Source of the DNA: Rhodomicrobium udaipurense JA643
GTDB lineage: Bacteria > Pseudomonadota > Alphaproteobacteria > Rhizobiales > Rhodomicrobiaceae
Length of the DNA: 64,000 bases
Direction of reading: 5' to 3'
Assembly (NCBI RefSeq): GCF_000636015.1
Contig: NZ_JFZJ01000001.1
Location: forward strand, 1 to 64,000
Shown here: positions 9,419 through 19,594 of the stretch, in pieces
How positions within the stretch are numbered: the stretch's first letter is position 1
How the letters are laid out: each line of letters starts with the position of its first letter
Position numbers and translations under genes: made by a program
Notes under the pieces: generated by a model
Database searches by the model: none
The model's input: only the letters and a program-made list of their open reading frames with translations
What the model was told of the DNA's origin: nothing

Positions 9419-9431
9419 GGGGGAACAGACC

Positions 9432-10409
9432 ATGGCCGAATATCAAAATATCTTTACGCAAGTTCAAGTTAAGGGACCAGCGCATCTCGGTGTTCCCTTG
9501 TATCGCGACCAGTATGGCCGCACCGGCAAGCCCTTCCACGTCTATCTGCTCGGCCTCATCGGTGACGCGCAGATCGGCCCGATCTACCTCGGTTTGACCG
9601 GCGTCGCATCGATCATCTTCGGGTTTATCGCGATCGAGATTATCGGCCTCAACATGGCCGCCTCGGTGGACTGGAGCCCGGCGCAGTTCGTGAAACAGCT
9701 CCCTTGGCTCGCTCTTGAGCCGCCGGCTCCTGAAAACGGCCTCAAGATCCCGTCGCTGAACAATGGCGGCTGGTGGCTCTGGGCTGGCTTCTTCATGACG
9801 GCTTCCGTGCTGCTTTGGTGGGCCCGTACCTACCTCCGCGCCCGTCAGCTCGGCATGGGAACGCACATTGCTTGGGCGTTCGCTTCCGCGATCTTCCTGA
9901 TGCTCTCGTGCGGTCTTTTCCGCCCGGTCCTCATGGGAACATGGGGTGAAGCGGTTCCGTTCGGCATCTTCCCGCACCTCGACTGGACGGCGACGTTCTC
10001 CATTCGCTATGGGAACCTCTACTACAACCCGTTCCACATGCTTTCGATCGCCTTCCTGTACGGCTCCACGCTTCTCTTCGCGATGCATGGCGCCACGATC
10101 CTCGCGGTCAGCCGTTTCGGCGGTGAGCGCGAAATCGAGCAGTCTACTGATCGTGGCACGGCGCTTGAGCGCGCTGGTCTCTTCTGGCGCTGGACCATGG
10201 GCTTCAACGCTTCCATGGAATCCATCCATCGCTGGGCTTGGTGGTTTGCGGTACTGTGCCCGATCACCGGCGGTATCGGCATTCTTCTGACCGGAACTGT
10301 CGTCGATAACTGGTACCTCTGGGGCATCAAGCACGGTTTCGTGCCGGTCTACCCCGAGACTCTGCCCGTCATCGTTGACCCGGCCCTTCTTCCGGGAGCT
10401 CCCAAATGA
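9432..10409 (+). CDS. pufM: PufM, reaction centre M subunit
   Basis: M subunit of the reaction centre, 325 aa, beginning MAEYQNIF as in other purple bacteria. Ligand segments [14 protein letters not shown] and SIHRWAWW correspond to the special pair, iron and quinone sites. The start is ATG at 9432, 13 bases after pufL. A longer open frame upstream overlaps pufL and is not used. Its stop overlaps the pufC start (ATGA). Confidence 0.98.
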   Translation: MAEYQNIFTQVQVKGPAHLGVPLYRDQYGRTGKPFHVYLLGLIGDAQIGPIYLGLTGVASIIFGFIAIEIIGLNMAASVDWSPAQFVKQLPWLALEPPAPENGLKIPSLNNGGWWLWAGFFMTASVLLWWARTYLRARQLGMGTHIAWAFASAIFLMLSCGLFRPVLMGTWGEAVPFGIFPHLDWTATFSIRYGNLYYNPFHMLSIAFLYGSTLLFAMHGATILAVSRFGGEREIEQSTDRGTALERAGLFWRWTMGFNASMESIHRWAWWFAVLCPITGGIGILLTGTVVDNWYLWGIKHGFVPVYPETLPVIVDPALLPGAPK

Positions 10410-11470
10410 GTTACAAGCAACGAATCCTAACCCTTGCCCTTGCGGGCGCGGCATTGGCGGTCTTCCTGGTCGTCTTTTCCTACTACACACTGCAGCGTCC
10501 CACGGTTGAGTGGCTGCAGTGGGGGTATCGCGGAACGGGCTTGGTGCACATTGTCAACTCCCGCGACATCCATAGCCAGAAGCAGCAGGCTTTGAATGCG
10601 GTTCCGGCTCCGGAAGAGAATATCGACCCGGCCGGCACGAAGGCCTCGGCTGTCTATCAGAACGTCAAGGTTCTCGGCGATCTCGACTCGAACGAGTTCC
10701 TGCGGTTCATGACGGCGATCACCAAGTGGGTGGCGCCGGAACAGGGCTGCGCGTACTGCCACAATGAGGCGGATTTTGCCGACGAAAACGTCTACACCAA
10801 GATCGTTTCTCGCCGCATGATCCAACTGACCCAGGATCTCAACGCGAAATGGAAGTCTCACGTTGCGATCAATGGACAGGGCGTTACCTGCTACACGTGC
10901 CATCGCGGTAATCCCATCCCGAAGAACGTATGGTACACGCCGGTCGAACCTCGGTTCTCGAAAGCTCTGCTCGGTAATCTTGCCGGTCAGAACCAGCGCG
11001 CTCCGGCTGTCGGCCTGACGTCACTGCCGTTCGATCCCTTCACGCCCTTCCTCATGAAGAGCGAACAGATCCGCGTTGTAGGCCCGACCGCTTTGCCAAC
11101 GACGAACCGTATGTCGCTCAAGCAGGCGGAATGGACCTATGGGTTGATGATGTCTATGTCACAGTCGCTCGGCGTCAACTGCACGTACTGCCATAACACC
11201 CAGAACTTCCAGTCCTGGGGAGCGAGCAGCCCGCAGCGTGTGACTGCCTGGTACGGCATCCGCATGGTGCGCGACATCAATAACAACTACATCAACCCGC
11301 TGACGCCGCTTTATGCGAACGTCCCCGGCCGTAAGGGCCCGGCTGGTGACATCGCGAAAGCGAACTGCGCCACCTGCCACCAGGGTGCTTTCAAGCCCCT
11401 CTACGGTGTGAGCATGCTCAAGGAATACCCTGTGCTTGCTGGCCCCGCAGCTACGGTGAAGACGCAGTAA
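10406..11470 (+). CDS. pufC: PufC, reaction centre tetraheme cytochrome c subunit
   Basis: Periplasmic cytochrome that re-reduces the photo-oxidised special pair. Four CxxCH heme sites occur at about residues 115 (CAYCH), 162 (CYTCH), 258 (CTYCH) and 320 (CATCH). Met sixth ligands are likely in RFMTAI, RRMIQL, LMMSMS and IRMVRD. 354 aa. The N-terminus has one hydrophobic helix (residues 9-27) but no lipobox cysteine, so it is probably anchored by an uncleaved helix instead of by lipid as in Blastochloris viridis. There is no pufX. The operon ends here. Confidence 0.97.
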   Translation: MSYKQRILTLALAGAALAVFLVVFSYYTLQRPTVEWLQWGYRGTGLVHIVNSRDIHSQKQQALNAVPAPEENIDPAGTKASAVYQNVKVLGDLDSNEFLRFMTAITKWVAPEQGCAYCHNEADFADENVYTKIVSRRMIQLTQDLNAKWKSHVAINGQGVTCYTCHRGNPIPKNVWYTPVEPRFSKALLGNLAGQNQRAPAVGLTSLPFDPFTPFLMKSEQIRVVGPTALPTTNRMSLKQAEWTYGLMMSMSQSLGVNCTYCHNTQNFQSWGASSPQRVTAWYGIRMVRDINNNYINPLTPLYANVPGRKGPAGDIAKANCATCHQGAFKPLYGVSMLKEYPVLAGPAATVKTQ

Positions 11471-11530
11471 ACTTGAGAGAGGTGCTGGCGCCTGTCGCCG
11501 GTACCTTTTTTGCCATTGCTCAAGAACAGA

Positions 11531-11560
11531 AACCCTCGCTTCGGCGGGGGTTTTTGTTTT
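11531..11560 (+). terminator. Terminator of the bch-puf superoperon
   Basis: A 9-bp stem (AACCCTCGC / GCGGGGGTT) with a stable TTCG tetraloop is followed by a T-rich run TTTTTGTTTT. It lies 60 bases after the pufC stop and is a textbook rho-independent terminator. Confidence 0.92.
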
Positions 11561-11777
11561 ATCCCACGGCTTCCCGGCGCGGCGAACGGCTTACGGTGCC
11601 GCCACAACGATTAGAGCGCGCGGTATGCTAAAAAAGGCGGCGAAACAGCGGGCTTTCGACTCTTGGTTTTTTTGAATGCAAAAGACTTAGGGTCGCTAAA
11701 CCGGTTGCGTAACGACTTCCCGGCGGTCGGAACGACATCTTCACCCGCCATCCCCTCGCGCACATGCGGCTTCAGTC
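11561..11777. other. Gene-free spacer between pufC terminator and addA
   Basis: Convergent spacer at the right edge of the photosynthesis cluster. Apart from the pufC terminator just before it, I see no gene, repeat or clear second terminator for the leftward addA transcript. Confidence 0.5.
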
Positions 11778-14700
11778 CTACAATACGGCCTCGTCCGACG
11801 AATCGGCGAGCGACCCCGCCAACAAGGTCGCGAACGCATCGAGCGCTTCGGCGTCAGCTTCAAGGAGTGAGGCCGAGCGGGCGTTGACGAGCGATGCGTG
11901 GATGTTCGCCGCCGGATAGAGTTGGCCGAGGGCGAGGCGATAGGCGGCAAGTTGCGCGACATAGACAGCAGGCAGCGGATCGCCGTCTGACAGCGCGCCT
12001 GATTTGTAGTCGAAAAGCTCAATATCAGCCGCGCCAAGCGAGATTCTGTCGCATTGGCCGAGAATGGCAGCACGTCCTTCGTTCGACCCCAGCGCTATGG
12101 CGATCCCGGCCTCCGAAAGCACGCGCTTTTCTCCCGGCCGAAGATGTGGGGTTGCGAGCAATCTTTCGACGCTTTCAAACGCTGCTTCAATGCGGTTGCC
12201 GGGAAGCACTTCGCGAAAGGCCGCTGCCGCGAGTTGCGCAGCCTCGCCGCGCCGATCTTGCGGCAGGCCGGGAAGGATTTCGAGAAGCCGATGAATGAAA
12301 ATACCGGTCTGCTGCGCAACCTTCCGAGCGACGCCGTCATGGGGGTTCGGCCCCCATTCATCGAGGTCTGAGGCGGTTTCGAGCGCCGGTGCGCGCAGAA
12401 AAAATGCGTGGACAGGAGGCTGATGAGCGTTCAGTGAAGCCGGTTCGCGTGACGATATAAGCGCGTCATTCGGCGAATCGGACGCGGCATGACGCTGGAT
12501 GTCGGTCAGCGCCTCGGCGTCAAGTCGAGCCCGAATTAGCGCAGGCGGAACCAGCGCGGAGGCGGAGAGAAGCACGCGGGAATTTCCTGCGGGGGCGAAC
12601 TTCCCCGCCCAGGCAGGCAGCGCAACCGGCATCGGCTCGCCGTGGTTTCCTCCGGCGGCGCCCACGCCATGCAACTCCGTGCCGAGGCGCCAGAAAAGGC
12701 GGCCGCCCCCGTCGACGCCCTCGATTGCATGCGGCTCAAGCGCCGACTTCACCGTGTCGAACCAGCAGCCCTCGGGCAGCGTCTCGCCGGTATGAGAGCC
12801 GGCGATGTAGAGCCGGTCGCGCGCGCGGGTCATGGCGACGTACAGAAGCCGCCCCGATTCGCGCCGGGCCGCTTCCGCAAGCTCTTCCTTTTGGTCGGCG
12901 ACGGATGGCAACGTGCCCGCGCCTTTGATCGTCCACACCGGCACGCGAACGCCGTCGGTGCGGTCCTCCAGGAGCAAGATTGGTGGCTGCCGACCTGCCT
13001 TCGCGCCGCATGCGTCGGCAAGGATGACAACCGGCGCTTCAAGGCCTTTCGCGCCGTGCACCGTCATGATCCGCACTTCGCGCGTCGCCTGATCGGTCTC
13101 GCGCTTTACTTCGGCCGCGCCCTGGCGCACGAAAACGAGAAAATCCGCGAGATCTCCGCGCCCGCCGACGCTGAAGGTTTCGGCGAGGTTCGAGAACTCG
13201 TCCAGCGCTTCGAAGCATTGCGGGCCGAGCCGCGCGCCGAATGCCGCTCGACCATCGGGCGGGGTGTCCGCTGCGGCGGAAGCGTAGCGCGTTTCCTGTG
13301 AGGAAATGGCTCCTGTACCTTGCGCTGACGTGGCTTCTCCGCGCCAAACGCTCTCCAATTCGCCCGGCGCCCCCACGCGTGAGACAATACTGGCTCGGCT
13401 GAGCGGGGCATCGTTCCCCGCGCCGCGCCCCTCGTCAGCATCCGACGCAGCGGGCAGCGGGTGATCCAGCACCTGCGCGTAAAAATCGAACGGCGAAAGC
13501 CGATGCGCCAATTCGCGCCACAACGCGAGCCGCGCCGCAGCTTCGGCGAAGCGGCCAGCTGCCTCGGCTTCGGCGTGCGCGCCAAGCGCGGCCCAGAGCG
13601 AGCCCTCTTGCGGGTTGCGCAGCGCAAACAGATCGTCATCCGAAAGCCCGAACAGCGGACTTTTCAGCGCCGCCGCGAGCGCGAGGTCGTCCTCGGGCTG
13701 AAGCAGCGCATCGCCGAGCGCGAGCAGGTCCATCACCGCGAGGTCATCCACAAGCGACATCCGGTCCGCGCCCGCCACCGGCACGCCCTCCCGCTTCAGC
13801 GCGGCCTGAAGCAGGCTCGCCATCGGTTGGCGCTTCTTCAGGAGGATGATGACGTCGCCCGGCTCAAGGGGGCGGCCCTCCCGCCCGAGCGCAGCGCCGC
13901 CATTGAGCCAGCCGCGCACCTTGGCGGCGATCCGCGACGCGAGCGCTTCCGCCGGTTTGGCGGAGGTGGCGGCGTCGTCTTCCGGTGCCCAGACGTCGCC
14001 CTTGTCCTGCCGCGCGCCGTGTTCGGGCTGCCAAAGCTCGACCAGGCCGCCATCGTCGTCGCGGTTGGCGATGTGCGGCATGGGCGCAGCGCTCAAGCCC
14101 CCGCCGAGCGCCGCGGAGACGTGGTCAACCGCCGAAAGCACGGGCGCCAGCGTGCGGAACGACAGGTCCAGGCCCACGGTGCGGAACGGCATCTGCGTCG
14201 CCCGCGCCTTCTGCTCGTAAGCCGCGCCAAAGGCGGCCAGAAATTCGGGCCGCGCGCCCTGAAAGCCGTAGATCGACTGCTTCTCGTCGCCCACGGCAAA
14301 CAGCGTCGGCATGGTCGCGCGCGCGCTCTCGCCGGAGAAAAATTCGGCCGTCAGCGCGGCGACGATGGCCCATTGCTCGGGGCTCGTGTCCTGCGCTTCG
14401 TCGACGAGAACATGGTCGATGCGGCCGTCGAGCTGATAGAGCACCCACTCGGCCGCGTCTTCGCGATGGAGCAGCGCCAGCGTCTTCTCGATGAGGTCGT
14501 CGAAATCGACCGCGCCGCGCGCACGTTTCTCGGCCTCGTAGGCGTCGAAGATCGCCGCCGCGAGACGGAACAGCGCCGCCGTCGCTGCGACAACCTTCGC
14601 GGCGCAGATCTTGCGGTCGAGGTCGAAGAAGTCCGTTTGCGCGCGGGAAAGCCGCTCGCACAAGGAGGGCGCGCGCCGTTGGGTCGGAGCCGTGGCCAGC

Positions 14701-15620
14701 CGCTTTTTCGGCTCACCACCCTTCGTTCCAAGCGCCCTCTTGATGCACGCGCATTTCGACGCCGTGTCCGGCGCGCTCATCGCCAGACGCAAACTCGCGG
14801 CGGTCTCGGCTTCGGTCTTCCCGCCCTCGACAAAAATGGCGACGATTTCGCGGATCGTGTCGTCGCTCAGCACGGCTGCCGCGCGATCGATGAGGCTGGC
14901 CGCGGTTTCGTTCGCCGCGAGCCCGAAGATCCGCCGAAGCCGCGCTTCCACCGGGGCGATGCGGTCTCCTTCCGGCCCGACGCTCAACAGGTAGTGGATC
15001 GTGCGGCGATGGCCGAGCATGTCCTTCAACACGCGGCCGAATTCATCCTCGCCCGCATGGGCGACGGCGGTGGCGAGTGCGTCGCGCATCGCGCCGCTTC
15101 TTGCCTCGGAAAATGCAGCCGCCTTCGCCGCCGCCAGCGCGTCGCGCGCTTCTTCTTCCGTCATCACCGTGAAGCCCGGCGGCACGTTCGCCTCGAAGCT
15201 GAAGCGGCGAAGCAGGCGCTCGCAGAAGGCGTGGATCGTCATGATCGGCAGGCCGCCCGGCGCATCCGTCACGGTGGCGAACAGTGTGCGCGCGGCGGCC
15301 AGCTCGTCAGCCTCGGCGGGGCGGTCGAGCAGCGCCGCTAGCGCCGCCTCCAGCGTGAGCGCGTCGGCGGTGGCCCATTCGCCCATGGTTTTCAGCACGC
15401 GCGCTTCCATCTCGGCCGCGGCGTTCTTGGTAAAGGTCAGGCACAGGATAGAGCGCGGCGCGGCACCCGCGAGGCAAAGTCGCAGGATGCGCTGCACGAG
15501 AACGTGCGTCTTGCCGGTTCCCGCATTCGCGCGCACCCATGCCGAAACAGTGGGATCGGCGGCTGAGCGCTGCTTGCGGGAAGCTTCGGCGAGGCGCGCA
15601 TCGCGCGTTGCGTCACTCAT
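11778..15620 (-). CDS. addA: AddA, ATP-dependent helicase/nuclease subunit A
   Basis: UvrD-type helicase with a C-terminal RecB-like nuclease domain, which with AddB resects DNA double-strand breaks for RecA loading. Walker A AGTGKT is at residues 33-38 and the Walker B-like VDEAQDTSPEQW lies in the first half. The nuclease motif FDYKSG with a downstream QLAAYR is near the C-terminus. At 1280 aa it is slightly longer than typical. The ATG at 15620 overlaps the end of addB by eight bases; an upstream ATG at 15659 would lie deeper in addB. The usual downstream trxA is not present, and pufC lies there instead. Confidence 0.95.
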   Translation of the reverse strand: MSDATRDARLAEASRKQRSAADPTVSAWVRANAGTGKTHVLVQRILRLCLAGAAPRSILCLTFTKNAAAEMEARVLKTMGEWATADALTLEAALAALLDRPAEADELAAARTLFATVTDAPGGLPIMTIHAFCERLLRRFSFEANVPPGFTVMTEEEARDALAAAKAAAFSEARSGAMRDALATAVAHAGEDEFGRVLKDMLGHRRTIHYLLSVGPEGDRIAPVEARLRRIFGLAANETAASLIDRAAAVLSDDTIREIVAIFVEGGKTEAETAASLRLAMSAPDTASKCACIKRALGTKGGEPKKRLATAPTQRRAPSLCERLSRAQTDFFDLDRKICAAKVVAATAALFRLAAAIFDAYEAEKRARGAVDFDDLIEKTLALLHREDAAEWVLYQLDGRIDHVLVDEAQDTSPEQWAIVAALTAEFFSGESARATMPTLFAVGDEKQSIYGFQGARPEFLAAFGAAYEQKARATQMPFRTVGLDLSFRTLAPVLSAVDHVSAALGGGLSAAPMPHIANRDDDGGLVELWQPEHGARQDKGDVWAPEDDAATSAKPAEALASRIAAKVRGWLNGGAALGREGRPLEPGDVIILLKKRQPMASLLQAALKREGVPVAGADRMSLVDDLAVMDLLALGDALLQPEDDLALAAALKSPLFGLSDDDLFALRNPQEGSLWAALGAHAEAEAAGRFAEAAARLALWRELAHRLSPFDFYAQVLDHPLPAASDADEGRGAGNDAPLSRASIVSRVGAPGELESVWRGEATSAQGTGAISSQETRYASAAADTPPDGRAAFGARLGPQCFEALDEFSNLAETFSVGGRGDLADFLVFVRQGAAEVKRETDQATREVRIMTVHGAKGLEAPVVILADACGAKAGRQPPILLLEDRTDGVRVPVWTIKGAGTLPSVADQKEELAEAARRESGRLLYVAMTRARDRLYIAGSHTGETLPEGCWFDTVKSALEPHAIEGVDGGGRLFWRLGTELHGVGAAGGNHGEPMPVALPAWAGKFAPAGNSRVLLSASALVPPALIRARLDAEALTDIQRHAASDSPNDALISSREPASLNAHQPPVHAFFLRAPALETASDLDEWGPNPHDGVARKVAQQTGIFIHRLLEILPGLPQDRRGEAAQLAAAAFREVLPGNRIEAAFESVERLLATPHLRPGEKRVLSEAGIAIALGSNEGRAAILGQCDRISLGAADIELFDYKSGALSDGDPLPAVYVAQLAAYRLALGQLYPAANIHASLVNARSASLLEADAEALDAFATLLAGSLADSSDEAVL

Positions 15621-18600
15621 CGCCGCCTCCGTCTTCCGCGCCCGCGTCTTCGCCTTCACCCGCCGACCATTCCTTTACGCGCGCCAGGTGCGCATACGGA
15701 TCGTTGTCGGCCTTGTCCTTGAAGATGGCGCGGGCTTCGTAGGCGTAAGGCGTCGCCTCGTCGTCGAAGCGCGCGATGCGCAGCAGCAACCCGGCCTTCG
15801 CGGCGGCGATGGCTTCCTCGCTCGGCACCTTCAGCGTGACGATGTCGCCGGGCGGCTCCCCGCCCGACGCGACGATATAGCAAAGGTCGGGCGCGGCGCC
15901 TGCGGGCAGCCCCGCGAACGCGCCTTCCATGGCGAGCATGCCTTCCAGCGCGAGCTGCGGCGCGCCACGCCGCGCGGATGTCGTCGCCGCGTTCGCGCTC
16001 GTCTTGAAGTCGTAGACGCGCAAGCTGCCATCCGCGCCGAGGTCGATGCGATCCGCGCGCGCCGTCACCTCGAACGGCCCGGCCGCTCCCTCCGCCACGA
16101 GCTTCAGCTTGCCGCCAACCTCGCTTTTCAACAGCCGCAAGCCAACGCGCCGCTGCGCTTCCGTCGCCGCGAACCACTCGGCGAAGCGGGCGAATCGCGG
16201 CCGCCAGAACGGCGCGGCGTCGAGGTCAAAGCCGAATTCATCGGCCGAGCGGTCGAGACATGCGACGAGGCGAGCCGCCGCATCGTCCGGCACGCGGTCG
16301 GGGTACGCCTCGAAAAACCGATTGAGCGCCGCATGATAGAGCGTGCCCTTGTCGCGCGCGTCGTGGCTTTCGCCGATGCGGCGGAGCGGTTTGAGATCAA
16401 GGATGAAGCTTGCGTAAATCGCATAGGGGTTCGCAAACCACGTTTCGATGGCGGTGACCGAGAGGCGGCGCGGGCGCGCGGACAGCGGCGGGCGCGGCTC
16501 CGGCGGCGCGATGGGCGTGACCGTCGCGGGCATGCGGCGCGCGCGCGCCAATTCGAGCCACGCCGCGCCGGTATCGATCTCGGCGAGCCGACCCGCGCCG
16601 CGCGCAAGCGTGGTGATGCGCGCGATCCAGCGGCTCGGGCGGGCGAGGCTCCCATTCGCCTTTTTCGCTCGGGTGAGCACGACGCGCGGAGCGGCGGCGG
16701 CGAGCGAGGCGAAATCATGCGCGGCCTGCCCGATGCGGCGTTCCTCGGGCGAGAGGCCGATAGCGGCGCGGTCCTGTCGATTGAGCCACGGGCTTGGTCC
16801 CGGCGTCTGCGGCCATGCGCCTTCGTTCAGCCCGCCGAGCACGACCACATCGGCAGACAGAAGGCGGGCGTCGAGCGGGCTCAAAAGCGACAGGCGCGGA
16901 TGCGGGCTGCCTGCGGTGGGCGTCGGTTCGGCGCGTGTGAGTTCGGCGAAAAACGCGGCGTAGTCGTTGATGTCGAGCGCGAGGGACGGCGCATCGACGC
17001 CGAACGCATCGCCAAGCGAAGGCGCGTCGTCGCCCGCATTGCAGGCGAGGCCGATTGCGGCGAGACGCACGAGCGCTTCATCATGCGCCGCCACCCAGCG
17101 CCGGAACGGAAGGGTCGGCGCCGCGTCCGATGCCGGATCGGCGGCGTTCTCGGTGAGCGGCGACAGCGCGTCGAGCACGTCGCCAGCGAGAAGCCGCGCG
17201 GCCTCCCATGCCTCGGCATCGATCCGGCGCATGGCGGGGTGGCGGGCCTCGCCGCTCGCGATGGCATGCTGCGCGCGGGAGAGGGCCGCCGGGATGCCGT
17301 CCATGGAAGCGGGCCGCCACATTTGCCGAGCCGCGCCGAGATCGACCAGTTCGGCGAGGCGGAGAAAGCGGTCGCGGTCTGCGCCACGGCCGAGCCGCAG
17401 CAGCGCCGTGAAGTCCTCGGGCTTGCCGCTCGCCGCCGTCGCCGCCACGCGTAGTGCGAAAGCGTGCCGAGGCGCGGCGGGCGGTTCGCTCGCCATTCCC
17501 CAAGCCGCGAGGGCATGGCGGACGCGGGCCGTGAGCGCGTCGTCGGGTGTCACGAGCGCGACATGCGCGGCTTTGTCTTCGAGCGCGGCGCGCAGGATCA
17601 ACGCCACGACGACCGCCTCTTCCTGACTCGTATCGGCTTCGACGAGCGTCAGCGCCGGCGCGAGGGTGCCACGCGACGCGCCACACAATGAAACGTCGGC
17701 CGATACATCGCGGGCGGTTGCGCCCGCATCGCGGCTGCCTTCGACCTTCCGCGCCGCAACATAGTCCGCCCAGCGCGCCGTTGTGGAAGCGGGTCGCATG
17801 GCCTCACTGAGGAACGCCGCGCGGATCGGGTCGCCGCCAGCGGGCAGCGCACGCGCCGTTTCAAGCTCGCTCACACCGTCGCGGCCAACGCCGAGCCGCG
17901 CGAGCAACTGCCACAAACCATGCTGCGGGTGCTCGGGGTGCTCGGCGATGGCCTGCCACGACGCATCATCGAGCGCGCGGTCGAGGCCGTGCAGCACGAT
18001 GGCCGATCGCGCGCGTCCGCCGAGCGCCTCCATCAGCCCCATGGTCGCGGCGACGCTGCCGGTCGATCCGGCGACGATCACGGGCGCGTCGCTCGCGCGG
18101 ATGAACGCCGCCTCAAGGGCCATGAGGCGGTTGCGCCGCTCCTCGCGGTCGAGGCGGCGGCTGCGCTTCTTATGCGCGTCCCACGCCTTGCGCACGGCAC
18201 GCAGGATTTGCAGCGAAATCTGCTCGCCGCCGGAGGCGTGGCCTCTGTCGAGCCGGTCGATTTTGGCAAGGTCCGCGCCTTCGCGATGGGCGTCGTCAAT
18301 GAGGCCTGCGATGTCGGCGGCGATCTTCGCCGCGCTCGCCGCCGTGACGCCGGAGAACAATTGCTCGCCGAACTCCATCCGCGTGCTGTGGATGTCGCGC
18401 GCGGCCTTCATCGCCGCAGCGCTCAGATGGACGCGGCGTTCGATGTCGCCGATGGGTTTCGGCACGTCCACCGCCTCGCGAAGGAGGGCGAGCGCATCGC
18501 CGGCGTCCATATGCGGCGCGTAGGCCGCGAACATGTCGAGCGGGTCTGCGTCGCCGAGCACGCGGATGCGCGGCAGGAAGGTTGCGCCGCACGGGCTGAG

Positions 18601-18825
18601 GTCGAGGAGCGCGAGCTTCAGCGGTGTGACGGCGGCTTGCGACGGCACGTAGACATTCAATGCGGGGATGTCGTGCGGCTCGGGCTCGCCTCCACCGAAC
18701 AGCGCGCCGTCGAGGATCGCGGCGGCGAGCGCGGGCAGAAAAGGGCGGTGAGGCGGGCAAGCGAAGACGGCAGTGCCGCGCGCGGCCGAAAACCCAAGCT
18801 CAAGCTGTGCGCCGCCGCCTGTCAT
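15613..18825 (-). CDS. addB: AddB, helicase-nuclease subunit B
   Basis: AddB partner of AddA, 1070 aa, alphaproteobacterial type. The nuclease domain near the C-terminus shows VYDFKTS followed by a QLALEG segment, the D-x-K...Q signature of the RecB nuclease family. The N-terminus (VFACPPHRPF) lacks a P-loop, as is usual for proteobacterial AddB. The start ATG at 18825 lies inside the end of the upstream nucleotidyltransferase gene, so the genes are coupled. Confidence 0.94.
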   Translation of the reverse strand: MTGGGAQLELGFSAARGTAVFACPPHRPFLPALAAAILDGALFGGGEPEPHDIPALNVYVPSQAAVTPLKLALLDLSPCGATFLPRIRVLGDADPLDMFAAYAPHMDAGDALALLREAVDVPKPIGDIERRVHLSAAAMKAARDIHSTRMEFGEQLFSGVTAASAAKIAADIAGLIDDAHREGADLAKIDRLDRGHASGGEQISLQILRAVRKAWDAHKKRSRRLDREERRNRLMALEAAFIRASDAPVIVAGSTGSVAATMGLMEALGGRARSAIVLHGLDRALDDASWQAIAEHPEHPQHGLWQLLARLGVGRDGVSELETARALPAGGDPIRAAFLSEAMRPASTTARWADYVAARKVEGSRDAGATARDVSADVSLCGASRGTLAPALTLVEADTSQEEAVVVALILRAALEDKAAHVALVTPDDALTARVRHALAAWGMASEPPAAPRHAFALRVAATAASGKPEDFTALLRLGRGADRDRFLRLAELVDLGAARQMWRPASMDGIPAALSRAQHAIASGEARHPAMRRIDAEAWEAARLLAGDVLDALSPLTENAADPASDAAPTLPFRRWVAAHDEALVRLAAIGLACNAGDDAPSLGDAFGVDAPSLALDINDYAAFFAELTRAEPTPTAGSPHPRLSLLSPLDARLLSADVVVLGGLNEGAWPQTPGPSPWLNRQDRAAIGLSPEERRIGQAAHDFASLAAAAPRVVLTRAKKANGSLARPSRWIARITTLARGAGRLAEIDTGAAWLELARARRMPATVTPIAPPEPRPPLSARPRRLSVTAIETWFANPYAIYASFILDLKPLRRIGESHDARDKGTLYHAALNRFFEAYPDRVPDDAAARLVACLDRSADEFGFDLDAAPFWRPRFARFAEWFAATEAQRRVGLRLLKSEVGGKLKLVAEGAAGPFEVTARADRIDLGADGSLRVYDFKTSANAATTSARRGAPQLALEGMLAMEGAFAGLPAGAAPDLCYIVASGGEPPGDIVTLKVPSEEAIAAAKAGLLLRIARFDDEATPYAYEARAIFKDKADNDPYAHLARVKEWSAGEGEDAGAEDGGGDE

Positions 18826-19537
18826 TCAGGAACCGCTCCGCATCCGCGAGCGCTTCAGGCGTACCGACATGCATCCACGTTCCATCGAGTTCCACCCCGA
18901 ACAGCCGACCTTCAGCCATAGCCTTGTCGAAGATTCGGTTCAAGGAGAACGCCCGGTCCGCGATGCCGTCGAACAGCGGCGGGTTCAGGATCGACACGCC
19001 CGCATAGACATGTGCCGCTTCGCCGTCGCGCGGACGCCGTGCAAGGCGGCCGTCGTCGCCGAGAGTGTAGTCGCCGCGCTCTTTATAGCCAAGGCTGCGG
19101 TCGCGATGCGCCAGGAGAAGGAGCACGTCCATGCGATGCGGCTCCCATGCGGCGGTCAGCGCGGCGATGTTCGAGCGCTCGCCCTCGCTCCATACGCTGT
19201 CGGAATTATGCACGATGAAGGGTTGCGGCCCGAGAAGCGGCAGCGCCTTTGCCACGCCGCCGCCGGTTTCAAGCACGGCGTCGCGCTCGTCGGAGACGGT
19301 GATTTCCGGCGTGCGCCGCGCATGAAGGTGCGCCTCGATCTGGTTCGCGAGGTAATGCACGTTCACAACGGCGCGGGCGATCCCCGCATCCGCCAGCCGG
19401 TCGAGCGCGTGGTCGATGAGCGCGCGGCCATCGAGGCGGACGAGCGGCTTCGGGATTGTGTCGGTAATGGGCCGCATGCGCGTCCCGAAACCCGCCGCCA
19501 GCACCATCGCGGTGTTGATCTTGCCTTCGCGCGTCAT
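18800..19537 (-). CDS. MurU-like sugar-1-phosphate nucleotidyltransferase
   Basis: NTP-transferase family protein, 245 aa, with the pyrophosphorylase motif LAAGFGTRMRPITDTIPKPL near the N-terminus and VHNSDSVW as the metal-binding aspartate region. Closest match in memory is N-acetylmuramate-1-phosphate uridylyltransferase (MurU) of the peptidoglycan recycling pathway, which in alphaproteobacteria often sits before addB. The start is placed at 19537 because the upstream ATG (19567) lies inside the ilvE terminator hairpin. The usual tsaE and amgK neighbours are absent upstream, so the MurU assignment is by similarity only. Confidence 0.8.
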   Translation of the reverse strand: MTREGKINTAMVLAAGFGTRMRPITDTIPKPLVRLDGRALIDHALDRLADAGIARAVVNVHYLANQIEAHLHARRTPEITVSDERDAVLETGGGVAKALPLLGPQPFIVHNSDSVWSEGERSNIAALTAAWEPHRMDVLLLLAHRDRSLGYKERGDYTLGDDGRLARRPRDGEAAHVYAGVSILNPPLFDGIADRAFSLNRIFDKAMAEGRLFGVELDGTWMHVGTPEALADAERFLNDRRRRTA

Positions 19538-19550
19538 CCGCCCCCGCAAA

Positions 19551-19577
19551 TGAAAATGGCCGGGCAAGCCCGGCCAT
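19551..19577 (-). terminator. Terminator of the aminotransferase gene
   Basis: A 10-bp perfect inverted repeat (ATGGCCGGGC, 2-base loop) at 19556-19577, followed on the minus strand by a short T-rich run. It lies just after the ilvE stop and before the start of the nucleotidyltransferase gene. Confidence 0.8.
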
Positions 19578-19594
19578 CGTGTGTCGTCTGCGCG

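Noticed and set aside
13461-15341. 626-codon + strand open frame
   Set aside because: Antisense shadow of addA; composition of Arg/His-rich nonsense.
15001-17454. 817-codon + strand open frame
   Set aside because: Antisense to addA/addB; no domain and unnatural composition.
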